Shown here: piece by piece, positions 24,519 through 35,700 of the stretch
Layout of the letters: the number at the start of each line of letters is the position of its first letter
Position numbering within the stretch: position 1 is the stretch's first letter
Assembly (NCBI RefSeq): GCF_030463565.1
Contig: NC_134653.1
Location: 31,309,150 to 31,373,149, forward strand
Source: Pelecanus crispus
Lineage: Eukaryota; Chordata; Aves; Pelecaniformes; Pelecanidae
Reading direction: 5' to 3'
DNA length: 64,000 bases
The notes under the pieces: generated by a model
What the model saw: only the letters and a program-made list of their open reading frames with translations
The model's database searches: none
What the model was told of the DNA's origin: nothing
Program-made: the position numbers and the translations under genes

Positions 24519-24524
24519 AATAAA
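24519..24524 (+). terminator. HECTD4: Proximal HECTD4 poly(A) signal AATAAA
   Basis: A consensus AATAAA lies 2.4 kb past the stop codon, followed 20-40 nt later by a G/T-rich stretch (ttgattttggttttttt). This arrangement fits cleavage near 24,540. Use of the site is inferred. Confidence 0.6.
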
Positions 24525-25129
24525 TAACCTTCATTGATTTTGGTTTTTTTCTGAAGAATGGTATGAGCCCGGCATGAGTTGTGGTGGGGTTTTTTTTTTG
24601 TTTGTTTGTTTTTTTTACATTACTAGGAAGGAAGTGCTGCAGTGGTTCAACTGTAGCTCAAATGGCCTTTTAATTAAAGCTTTTCTAATCATTGTTACTT
24701 CCTTGTGCTTTAAATGAACTTGACATTGTCTGTAATAGGCCTGTTTGTCAAAGCAAAGATTGGTTTGTGACTTTTTTTAATATATATTCATTCAGAATGT
24801 AAAATTATACTAAACAATGGAAAAAAACCCTCTGGAGCTGGGTATTAGTTCTAGCTTGGTGTGTGTCCATCCTGGTACCGTACACGGCATTAACCTGTTA
24901 AGTGCTCTTGGCCATACAGTGTACACTTGCATAAAGGAGATTCTTAACATCCCTTGAGATGTATTGTGTCCTTATTTGGGGCTGGAAATAATTAAAGAAG
25001 TCCTCCACTGCTGAAGCTGCGTTGATGCAGAGGATTAGAACTGCTAGAATGAAGTTGCAGGTCATCTGCTTTTAAATCCCACTTTTTATGGGTTAATACA
25101 CTGTAATTTGTATTTACTTGGAACAGAAA

Positions 25130-25137
25130 TGTAAATA
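25130..25137 (+). promoter_or_regulatory. HECTD4: Pumilio-type element in distal HECTD4 3' UTR
   Basis: TGTAAATA matches the UGUANAUA motif bound by PUF proteins. It would be present only in transcripts using the distal poly(A) site. An eight-base match can be chance, so the call is weak. Confidence 0.3.
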
Positions 25138-25427
25138 TTTTGTACAAAAGGGAAAGCAAGCACAATGATTGCTAATATTTCTCTTATGGGAGAAAGTGCA
25201 GTATTTGTCATCCCTGAGGAATAATGCAGGCTAAGCCACACTGTCAGCTCGGTAATTAGTTATTTTTCATACTTACAATTTCTGAACAAGGCATCCTGTA
25301 AAGCTTCGCAAACCAGAAGAGCCAGCTTAGATTCCCTTATCTTGCCATAGCAGTCTTCCCCAGAAATGCCATCTCAAGGTTGGTTGCCACCTGTTTTTAA
25401 ATACCTTTATTCTGCTTTTCTTGTATA

Positions 25428-25433
25428 AATAAA
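25428..25433 (+). terminator. HECTD4: Distal HECTD4 poly(A) signal AATAAA
   Basis: AATAAA is followed within 15-25 nt by a G/T-rich segment (tttggtggaagcgt), a good match to a cleavage and polyadenylation site at about 25,445-25,455. It sits only 35 bp from the opposing TRAFD1 signal. Confidence 0.65.
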
Positions 25434-25468
25434 CGCTTAACATTTGGTGGAAGCGTCCGTAAAATGTC

Positions 25469-25474
25469 TTTATT
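25469..25474 (-). terminator. TRAFD1: Distal TRAFD1 poly(A) signal AATAAA (minus strand)
   Basis: TTTATT on the plus strand reads AATAAA on the minus strand and would place TRAFD1 cleavage near 25,450, giving a 3' UTR of about 1.3 kb. A second minus-strand AATAAA lies upstream at 25874-25879. Choice between them cannot be made from sequence. Confidence 0.5.
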
Positions 25475-25873
25475 TTAAAACCAAGAGCACGTTGGCCATC
25501 ATTAGTCTTCCACGCTGCAGCCTGTGGGATGGTGCTGGCAGCGGAGATGAGGCCTCCAGCACCAGCCTGGCCCTAGGAGGGTGAGGGGCTAACGAGCCCT
25601 GCTGCTGCCATCTCTGCCCCCACTTAATTACACTGATGCCCCGCAGTCATTATCTAAGCCAATTCCCTAATGCCATGCCAAAGCACAAGGGATGAAATGG
25701 CTCTCGTAAAGCAAATTAATAGGTAGTAACATGGAACACAAATTAACAAAGCCCACTGCCTGTGATTCTGACTTTGGGGTGATAAACTTGCCCTCAAAGA
25801 ACATCTGTGATCCCGCGTCACCTCATGTAATAGGGGTTTACTGCACAATGGCTTGGGACATCATTAGATAGAT

Positions 25874-25879
25874 TTTATT
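25874..25879 (-). terminator. TRAFD1: Proximal TRAFD1 poly(A) signal AATAAA (minus strand)
   Basis: This is a consensus minus-strand AATAAA about 880 nt past the TRAFD1 stop codon. Cleavage here would give a shorter 3' UTR that still includes the CpG-rich segment upstream of it. Confidence 0.45.
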
Positions 25880-26757
25880 ACAAGGAATTTAAAAAGCATG
25901 GACTAATACAGCATTAAAAAGCGCTTTACAACATAGCCATGGGCTCAGAGCTTCTCCCCGATGATCGTAATCCCCCTCCCCATGTCCTGGGCACATCCGG
26001 TACCAACCCGTGCCGTGGCACACCGTGCCGCTCGAGGCGCAGCCCCGCCATCCCCCCGAGGCACGCAGGGCTTCGCCTGGCTGAGCCGCAGGCCCGGCGC
26101 ACGAGGCGCACCGTGAAGCTTTAGGAACGGGCTCAGCTGCGCGGCCTCCAGCGAGGCCCCGTTACTGCTCCCCTCAGCTCTGGCTGCTGCAGAGGAAAGT
26201 CTTGAGCCAAACCACGCGACGCGATCCTGCCCCAGCCAACTGCCCTCGCGGTGCCGGCTGTTCTCCGGCACGCCAGCCAAGGAGCCCGTCTGCCAAGGGA
26301 CTCAGGTCAGCTCCTAGGCCCACCTCTTCCCGGCATCGTCCTGCCCGACAGCTGGCTTTTGTTTTTCACCTACTGTTGCTGTCTTCAGAATAACTAACTA
26401 GCACAGGAGCAGCAGGGCACATGCGTGAAGATCGGTATGCCAAAAATTCTCTTTCACTGGGTGTCACGAAGAGCCAGTACGGACACAGAACCCAGGTGGT
26501 TCCCAAGGCAGAAGTGTATTTGCGCTCTTGGGATGTTGCTAGTATAGGTCACAGAAGTAAAAACCTGTAGTATACTCTCACAAATTAAAAATACACACAC
26601 ATATATATAAAAAAATTATCACTACCTATAAAAAATTTAAATTCATAGAAAGTCTTCAATGACACGGCAATATAGGAATTTACTTGCGGTCAGATAAGTA
26701 GTAGAGTGCGTAGTAATAGTGTGCAGAGTGCTAAACATGTTTTTCGTAAGTGGTGGA

Positions 26758-29700
26758 TCACTTCTCTGGATGACCAGATGCTGGGCTCTGGGCTTTTGCC
26801 TAAAGGGAAAGAGGGGGGGGAAAAAAAAGTATAGGTGCTGTTTTCGAACAGTACTTGATAACAAGCAATCGATAAAAATCTCACTGAAGCAGGAAGCACT
26901 GTAAAATAAGCTCATCGTCCTGGCAAAACCATCGAGCAGCACCAGCCAGGCACTGTCCTCTCCAAAACGGAGGCGTCTGGCACACAGCCGATCGCAGAGC
27001 GCAGCACCACACTCCGCCTTGGCGCTGGCTGCCTCACCTTTGCATTCCTGCGCCTGAAGCCGACTGGCCCGTCCGACGTCCCGAGGCTCCTTCCTCCTCC
27101 GTTGCTGGTGCTGTAGAAGAACAACAGGGACGCTTTCAGATGAAGCAAGCCTACCTCTTTCAGTGCTCTTACTGCTGAATAAACACAGGTCCTTCACACC
27201 AGGGAGACTCTGGAAGGGCTAGGAAAAAGCCCTTCATTCTTCTCCTGAACCTGACCCAGTTATTTTCATAACGGAAGAATCATATCCAGTCAACTGCCTT
27301 CAGGCATTTCAGTAATACACCCTGCACTGTGGAGGGGGGAAAAGAAAAAACAAACACAACAGGTGATCCAGGCTAGCGGTAGCGCAAGCTGAATTAAGCA
27401 GCAAAGGAAGTAGGTGATGAGCCATAAAGGCATCACACTAAAATTTTTCGATTTCATTTTAGGTTTATGTACATTTGAGTTTTGAAGGAGCAAAGAGAAA
27501 AGCTAAGATGAGAGCGCTGCAATGGATAGATAACAAGGCATTATCCGATGTTGTCTCCCAGTGACCATTTTGTCCATTCTACTTTGATATAAAAGCCTAA
27601 GTTTGCCGTTTGAAACTCAGGTAAGTACCAGCCAAATTAAGCCAAGTGAAACCCTTTCAGCCACAGGCAAATACCAGGGAATCCAGATTTGCACCATAAG
27701 GAAACGAGGCAGGGGACGGGAATGGATTTGTCCCTACTGCTGCTGTTGGGTCGCTGCCATCTGAAGATGAGAATGCGCCAGGCCTAGGGCTGTGCCCCCA
27801 CTTTCGGCAGAGCAAAACTTGCTCATACGGTGCCACCGATCCCTTACGCTTTAGGGCAGGCCCGGCGTGGCTGCTTGAAACAAAGAGAAAGGCGTTACCT
27901 TGGTTGGGTTGGAGAAATTCTCGAGGAGCTGGATGTGAGGGCTTCTGAATGGAAGTTCTGAGTAGGTCTCGCATGTGGCATTGTCCCACCTGCAGGTTCT
28001 CTCGCACCTCTGTTCTTCGGCCTTCCCTCGCTGCCAGCCGCCTTCCTGGGCTTCCCTCTCGAGTCGGGAGCATCGCTAGCTCTCGCCGAAGAGGACAATG
28101 GCGCATTCCTGCCGTTTGCTGTATTACCCAGTGACTTGGTCCCTCGTGCAGGACAGCTGAGCCTCTGCTGCCCAAAGCCTTCTGTGCACCGGGGAGAAAC
28201 ATCTCCTGAGCGGACAAGAATACAGCACTTCATAGGAATCGTAATGCAGCATGAGACACTAGAGACTATTCAGGTAACAAAACTAGACCTAATTTCCATT
28301 CCAGCAGCATAGGGAACCAAGATCTTTGAGGATACTGAGTTTCAGTGATTTAATCTTTCTTGTGTAAAACTAGACCAACGGTAAGGGATCGAACATTTTT
28401 AAATTTTGGAGACAGAACAGTGTAACACCTGTTCAGCCTGGAACACGCACAGTGTTCCTGCAAACGTAAAGGAAAAGAGCATGCGTAAGTCTGCATTTTG
28501 CCCACACCTTGATGCCTGATTCGTCTCCGAGCCAGCTCTGGTGATTCTCTTCTCTCTCTGTTGGCTTGAGGAGACAACTGCCGAGGTGGAAAGCCAGCTG
28601 CTGGGCTGGCTGGGCGCAGATCACAATGGTGCTAAAGCAAAATATACATTTGACTGTTGAAATGACAGCTCAGTCAGACTTATTCCTGTAAAAACACTGC
28701 AGAGCATCACCCCTCAGAAGGATTAAGGTTAGTAGGGAATTGTTTTTAGGAAGAGGCAGATACTGCTTGCCAACACCCACGTTTTCTCTTACACAGAGCT
28801 CAGGAATAATCACTAGCTAGCACAGGACCTAAGCAAAAACGGAACTGGCAGCGTGAGCCAGTCCTGCTGAACAGAACCACCCTGTATTTGGAGCTTCGCT
28901 GCCAGCCAGGCAACAACCAGACGCTCTCTCATTCAGCCTTCTGCCTCTCGCACCTAAAAAATGACCCTGCAAAGTCAGTCCCAAGCATGGCGAAAGCAGC
29001 CCTGAAGTACTGTCAGTATAATTCTGATCAAGTTCCTGGTATCAACCTGGTATCAGTGCCATCATAAAAAACAAATCCAAGGACAAAAATCAAGGTAAAA
29101 GTGATTTCCAAGTCATGCTGCCCACAGAAGTGCCTGTGTTGGCTATCCTTGTTATAAAGTCACGTTTTTCTGCACGTTAATTACATCAAGGAACAACAAA
29201 ACAAGACGACAGAAACCCACAGGACACAAAAATATGAACTAGAAAGAAAAACATTTGTTACCTTTGTTACCAGGAATACTATGTGGAACACAAAACTTTA
29301 AATACAGGGTGTCCTTTTCGTGGTTTGCAAACAAACTATAGTGCGGCAACTCAGCTCCCATCACTAATTCTTAACAAGTCCTGATTATCATACACAAATG
29401 TCACCAAAAACATTACAAGCTTGTAGATAAAGCAGTCTTTGCACTCTGCATTTCCAAAAGAGTTAGGTAGGGTGAGGGAAAAAACACCAAAGTCTTCCAA
29501 CAGCCAGCTGTAATAGGAAGTGGATGGGACCTCTCCTTAGTGTCAAGCACTACTACTTAGCACAGATAAGCTATGAAATTTTATCATATCTCATTTCTAT
29601 TAATGCTGCATTTACTATCACCAAAGAGAGGAACGGCCTAGAAAAACAAACAAACAAAACACAGTTTCGCTAAGTTTGTTAGTTAGGACTGTAGGGAACC

Positions 29701-32700
29701 GTTAACTTCCCAATTCCTTCAGCTGTGAAACTGAAAATGAGCAAGTTCAGCATTTTCGTAACTTGTCTCTAACAGCAGCAAATTCCAGAGGACTGTCTCT
29801 TCCACATGCACACCACTCTCCAAGTCTGCTCTTTAGGTGTACAGAAGCATTAAAGCACCAAGCAGTCTAGTTGGTATCTGTCCAGCATTCCTGAAAAGCA
29901 GTAACAGCTTCAGCAGTACCGAATCCTGGCGTTCTTGCCATATTAGCAGGATCAGACAGCAGTGTATAGAAGAATCGGAATACCCTCGTAAGCACTGCAG
30001 CACCCATCGTTCCATAAACCCACCGCATCTCTCTTAGGCTGAGCTTCAGGTATATTCACGCTCTTACCCCTTCTCTCTCTCTTTACATCTACCCTCTGAG
30101 ACATTCCTCCATCTCCAAGATTTGTAGCCTGTGTTGTCTACTTCCCCTCTTACCTACACAGGTCACGCACTTGTGCTCCTCTCCCACTTTAGCTGTGATT
30201 CATACATCCTGGTTTCAACATAAAAGTCAAATATTTATATTGTGCAATTTCAGGGCCTTTTGTTTAGCTTTTGTTATAAGGGCTTTCAAAACTAATTGTT
30301 ATTTTTCAGTAAGAGCTTCAGCATACCACAACATTTCAGATGGGACCCAAGAGGCTTTGTTGAGGAAGATCTGACACAGGGTGCAGTTACTTGGATTCCT
30401 GAAACGTGCCACAACAAGAGGCCGCAGGACGTGGCATAGTTCTGGAACAACTGGATGTGATACAACAGATCAAGTTCTGTTTAGTACCTGATGATGAAAG
30501 AGTGTCTCCTCTTCTAGCTCGATGCCACAAAATTCACACGGAATCATAATGTCTCTTTCTGCCTGGACAGCTTGGGGCTGGGACGAAGACAGAGACCTAC
30601 AGCTTTTGGACCCAGTAGCACGCAGACCATCATGTTCTTGTGGATGTGGAGAAGAACTTCTTTTACTGAACGAGGCAAAGGCACTTGCTGGGTTACAGCC
30701 TGTCTGTTAAGCAAGCAACATGGAAAAATTAGCTCTCCTGTTGAGCATAGATGGACTTTCCAAACCATGCTTTGCAAAACCAAAATTGCTAGAGTTTTCA
30801 CAGTATCACTGAGTGAAGACTGCACCCTTGTTCAGTCATGGTAGCAGAAAAGTCTTCACTGCAACCCCCTAGATACAGTACAAGAAGGTACTAAACCTGA
30901 TGAAGAATCAGATCTTCGGCAGGGTAGAGCTCCTCACAAAATTCACATGGTAGCATGATGATCTCGTCACCTGCAAAGTATGTAATGGTTATATCCTCTA
31001 CCATAGAGACGTCTGATGCTGTTGGATCGACTTACCTTCAAAATTCCTAAGCAACAGACTCCTGTTTTGCGCCACAGGACGGCAACCAGAGCAAATGCTA
31101 AGGAAATAGCTAACTCTAGTCCCACTTGCTGAATTTCACATAAGCAAATTCACATCACCCAGAGTGAGAACAATGTTTTGGGGTCAAAGACATATTGAAC
31201 GGTCTGGTAAAAAAGCCTATTACTGCCCTCAATAAATCATTTAGTACCGTTTCTCTTTTTAAAATAAGCTGGCACTTCAGGTCTCCCCCAGATCCTCCCT
31301 TTCATGTTTACTTCAACAAGAAAGTTGTCACCCACTCAGTTGTTACAAAGCTCTCACCACATACCAAGGTCAAGAGCTACAGCTTTTATTTCTTCTTCCC
31401 TTGCTGTCTTGCTTTTGTAATACCTCTTTGAAAGAAAAGATCTTAAACACTAATATAGCTAAGTTTCAAGGAAGCAGAAGATAAATTTTAAGAAAGGAAG
31501 GAAGAATGGTACTCATGGACAGTCTAATCTCCTGTGTATTAATTATCTAAAAATGATTTAGAGGGAGTCTCAAAGAGATTCATTTTGATATTTTAAAATA
31601 CCTAAATAATGTTTGACATTCCCAGTCCAAGAATCCTCTCTCTCCTTCTCCATTCTCTCAAACTTGAAGGAAAAAAAACCCAGCACAACAGCATTTATAC
31701 TTACTTTTTAGATGGTCTGACGTGCTGAAAGACACTAAAGAGTCACGGGAGAAGATATTTGACTTGTCTGTTTCATTAAGACTGGCCAATGGCACAGACT
31801 CTTTGGTGTAGTATTTTTCCCAGAAGTCACTGGGAATTTCAGCTGCAGTGTTACTGTGAGGATTATTCTCATTTTGCAGGCTAAGAGCCAACACATAGTC
31901 TAAATCATCGTTCCACTCTTCATAAAGTGAAGAATGAGTGTTTTCATTTCTCTCCAGCTGCTCCAGTTCATCCTCTTCAAAAGATAAATATCATAAATTT
32001 GAGAGAACATTAAGCCTGACACAAGCAGTTCACTTCTGTGCACTAGACTAGCTCAGCCACGAGGGTTTCACATGTGCACATGCGGACACTCGTGGAGGTC
32101 AGCGTTTCAAAACCTAGAAGGACACCTGTATCAAATTCAGGAGGAAGAAGGAAAACACTCACCCTATTTTTGTTTGAAACAAGCAAAAAAAGGAGAAAAA
32201 GAAGAAAGTAATTCCTCTTACTCCAAAAGCTTGAACTTAAGCTTCTTGGGAGCTTTACGAAGTCACTGAGACCTTCTGTGACCTACGCTGTGAACAAGGT
32301 CCAATTAATATACTGTAGTCTCGGCCCTTTTACAAGGCTGAAACATTTCCACTTTGTTTCTTCAGCGTATCGATGGGAAAACAAATTTGTTTTGACGATA
32401 CTACATTTGACAACAGTGGGAATTGTGCATGTACAGAAGAAAACCATGGAATCTTTTCTGGCAGGAAACCTATGGTATGTTACTGCATATGTGAACCCAC
32501 ATCCAGATCTTACCTACGCTTCTACTAAACTGGAGTAAAGAGGAATGCAGCTGCTAAACAAAAACGGACAGAATCTGCAGTAAGCAAACAACTCCAATTT
32601 CATTTTTAAGCTAGATACTTTGAGACAAAAGAACAGGCAGTGGCTTGGGCTTTCACACCGGGTACCTCAGCAGTCCTCTATTTAGTTGGCTTATGCCTTT

Positions 32701-35700
32701 CAGTTCTATTCTGTGGTAAAACAGTCCCACTCACATTGCCTCTGGAGCTTTTATTATTCAGTATTTTCACAGAAAGCAATTACAAAACCTTATACTTGGA
32801 TCAGCTGCCAAATGTCAAATTAGAAACCAATTATTACTCTTCCCTACACCTTACCTCACTTTTGATTTCTTTCTGCTGCTACATTTCTTCTGCTAATGTC
32901 CTTAAGTGTTTTGTCTCCTACAGAGCTGCTATAAATCTGCTTTTCTAGCACCCTGGGCATTCTCCACAAAGGCCCGGCATAGTTACCTGATCTTAGTCGG
33001 TTTCTAATGTCTCGAAGGGTGTGCAAATCTGCATCCTCATCCTCAAAGCGAGGCACTGTTCTGCTTCGTCTTACTTGTTTCACCTCTTGCCCACAGACTT
33101 GAGGATGCTCTTTTAGATCTTTCACCATGATGTTATGACCGCACCCACCACATCTCTCAGTCCTAGCTCCGCAGTAAATTTCATGGTCCTGGAGCTTGTT
33201 GAAAGCGAGCTGTATGTCACAGTACTGGCAGGAGGCAGGACGCAGAGGGCACTCTGACTCCTGGAAAAAGAAAGAGGGATTATTCTTCACATATGGAAGA
33301 CTGAGGCAAAGGTGGAGGGAGGTTCTCAGTTAGCTTAATAGTTGAGCCATCTATTGTTTCTTTGGGCAGATCCAAAGTTACACTAAGGAATAGCCTGAAA
33401 TAAGATACTACATGAGAAATATAAGAACAGCATGTCGTATAAGCTGTGTAGTCATAAATGTGCCAGCTGAAGCACTCCAAATACTCAGAACATTTTTTTT
33501 AAGTCTGTAACACTTGGACAGCAGATTCACATGGTGCTTTTTGAAGTTAGCTTTTACATATGGTCTTGACATCCAGTACTAATCACTTTTCATTCAGTAC
33601 TGCTAAAATATGTTAGCATGTGTTATATTAGGGAACAGATTTACAGCACATTTACTACTCAACAAGAATTGCTTGCATATGTTCTTTACCCTACGCTGTG
33701 TGACAGGTAAGTTGCCCTTCAAAAGGGGTTAAACATAGATGAAATACATGTTGTAATTGCAGATGCTGCAATAATGCATCATCATTTGCTTTATAAACAA
33801 AACTAAAAGCACTACACACAAACGTGCACAATAAACTACTTCCAGGGTTTTGAACTGGACATATCTTTAATGAAAATCCATTTTTCCTCACTGATAAGCA
33901 GACCTGTGTGGCACTTCCAGAGCTGTCTTTAAATGAGCCCATAGGAAGGGAAGGTACTGACATTTATAATAAGATTGCCTGTGACAGCAGCCAACTGGAT
34001 TCAGAAACTCAGAAAATCCCACTGTGACCCATTTTAATTTTACAAGCTATTTTAAAAGTCTGTTCGGACGCAATGAGTTTTTAAAACTCACGCAATGACT
34101 GCAGCAGAGTCAGAAACACGTAATGTTAAAGGAATGAAAAAAACCAAGTTAATCATATTCTGTACTTTTGAAATAGCGTACCTTTTTTCATCTTCATCAC
34201 TAATAAGGACAAAAAAAACGATTATCACAGATACCCCTTTTATAAGAAGGCCTGAGCAGGCTCCACCACTTTAAGGCAGTTTCCAGCCACACTCTGTCAG
34301 AGGGTGTGAATTTAGAACGCATGGTTCAATAAAAAGGATGCATCAATCACAGGCTGGAATCCAGGTCTTGGCTGACAGAAAGGCACTAGAATCAGTGCTT
34401 AGGAATAGCGCAGAGTATCTTCCAAGTGTCTAATAACATAAAGTCCACCAACCTCATGATCCTGCAAGAGACATTTTTCTATCTTCATCCTACACTTGCA
34501 GGTAACCTACAATAAACAGACCTCATTAGATTAATTGCCACAGAAGTCAGCAATTTTAGAGGAGAAATTTGTTTCTCACCTGCACATGCTCAGACTCAAT
34601 ATGGTTCTTCATTTCAGACTTTGGGATTAATTCACTGCAGTAGCGGCATACTTCAATATTTTTGCTACAGTGGATTTCATGCATGATGAAATTAGCAACA
34701 GGAATATCCTTTTTGCTATGAGAAAGACACAGAGGTTACTTTTCAGAAAACAGAAGAATTCAGAAAACAATTTCAAGCAGTTTTTCATTAAAAAAAAAAA
34801 ATATTCCTAAGAAAGCTTTCTATGAATTCACGGGTTAGAGATCTGAGTAACCAAGAGAAAGGCAAGCCCAACCAGGCCTCCATGTTCCTTTACAGTGGGG
34901 ATATTAATGTATATAGCATGTAAGGTCACAGTTTTCACAGTGCATTAAGATAAAATCAAGGTGGATTTATTTCCTTATGTGAAAGACAAATTTTGCAGCA
35001 TAAACAAGTTATCACCATGTTCAAGTTAATGAACTCATCTGAGAAGATAAAAGTTTTTTCCTGGAAATAACTTGGCTATGAGAGGTCAAACAGTGCTCGG
35101 CTTGGAAAAAATAAATAACGGATCCTGTTAGGCCAGATCTGTTTAGGGAATGATAGCAGTAACAGTATTACTCTGCAGCCAAAATTCCCCAACTCACCTC
35201 ATTTCTACGATACTCATTTTCCTTTCTCGAGGAGGATGCAAGGCTTACACACACAAAAGGTGCAAAAAGAACTGAGGCACTGGTTGCTTAGCCCTTATTC
35301 CTGCCTCAAGCAGGCAGCCCCATTTCTACATGGATGTTATCATTCCCCCACTGCACACACGAAATCACACGAAATCAGCCTTCAAAACACCAAAATAACT
35401 TTAGAACCTATTGCTTAGTGCCTTCCATGTCACAAAGGAAAACGCTACAGCTGTTCTGTTTTCTCCCCTGCCAGATCCCAAGCAGCCAACAGCCTGGCAA
35501 AACAACAAAGTCCAACAGCAGCGTCTGAACTGCACGTACTCACTGCTTGCAAACAAACCAGACTGATGTTGCAAGAAACTGTTTGGATTCCGATGAATCC
35601 TTGACAAAAAAAAGAAGTTAATTTCCTCGCTCGTATTCAAGATGTAACTTCTGAGGTTACATCATTATCAGTAAACGTATTACCGACACTAGAGCTTCTG

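Larger units (their letters stand above)
22118..25450 (+). other. HECTD4: HECTD4 3' untranslated region (two likely lengths)
   Basis: This sequence follows the TGA ending at 22117 and precedes a convergent gene. No coding exon is visible. Consensus poly(A) signals at 24519-24524 and 25428-25433 predict 3' UTRs of about 2.4 and 3.3 kb. It contains a 19-nt inverted repeat pair (22544-22562 and 23057-23075), an AU-rich stretch near 23640-23670, T-rich runs at 24590-24615, and a Pumilio-type octamer TGTAAATA at 25130-25137. The true ends are inferred from signals only. Confidence 0.7.
25450..26757 (-). other. TRAFD1: TRAFD1 3' untranslated region
   Basis: This non-coding sequence continues the last TRAFD1 exon beyond its TGA at 26758-26760. 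The part at about 25,950-26,330 is markedly rich in C, G and CpG compared with the surrounding AT-rich DNA, which opens chance reading frames in several phases. A short (AC)n/(AT)n stretch lies near 26,590-26,610. Limits depend on which poly(A) signal is used. Confidence 0.6.

Noticed and set aside
26912-27037. Unspliced continuation of TRAFD1 past 27038 to a stop at 26912
   Set aside because: A good donor (AAAG|gtgagg) at 27038 and an in-phase acceptor before 26799 give a sequence closer to the known TRAFD1 tail. Retained-intron use remains possible.
26643-27197. Minus-strand open frame of 184 codons near the TRAFD1 3' end
   Set aside because: Out of phase with the preceding TRAFD1 exon. 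The frame through 27110-27038 joined to 26799-26758 gives the family-like ending AKAQSPASGHPEK.
27657-28217. Minus-strand open frame of 186 codons overlapping a TRAFD1 exon
   Set aside because: It is in a different frame from the TRAFD1 exon 27899-28205, whose phase joins correctly with both neighbouring exons.
32856-32858. TGA in TRAFD1 read as selenocysteine or programmed readthrough
   Set aside because: TRAFD1 is not a known selenoprotein. The long exon probably once had a sense codon here, and an upstream in-phase donor avoids the stop, so recoding is not needed.
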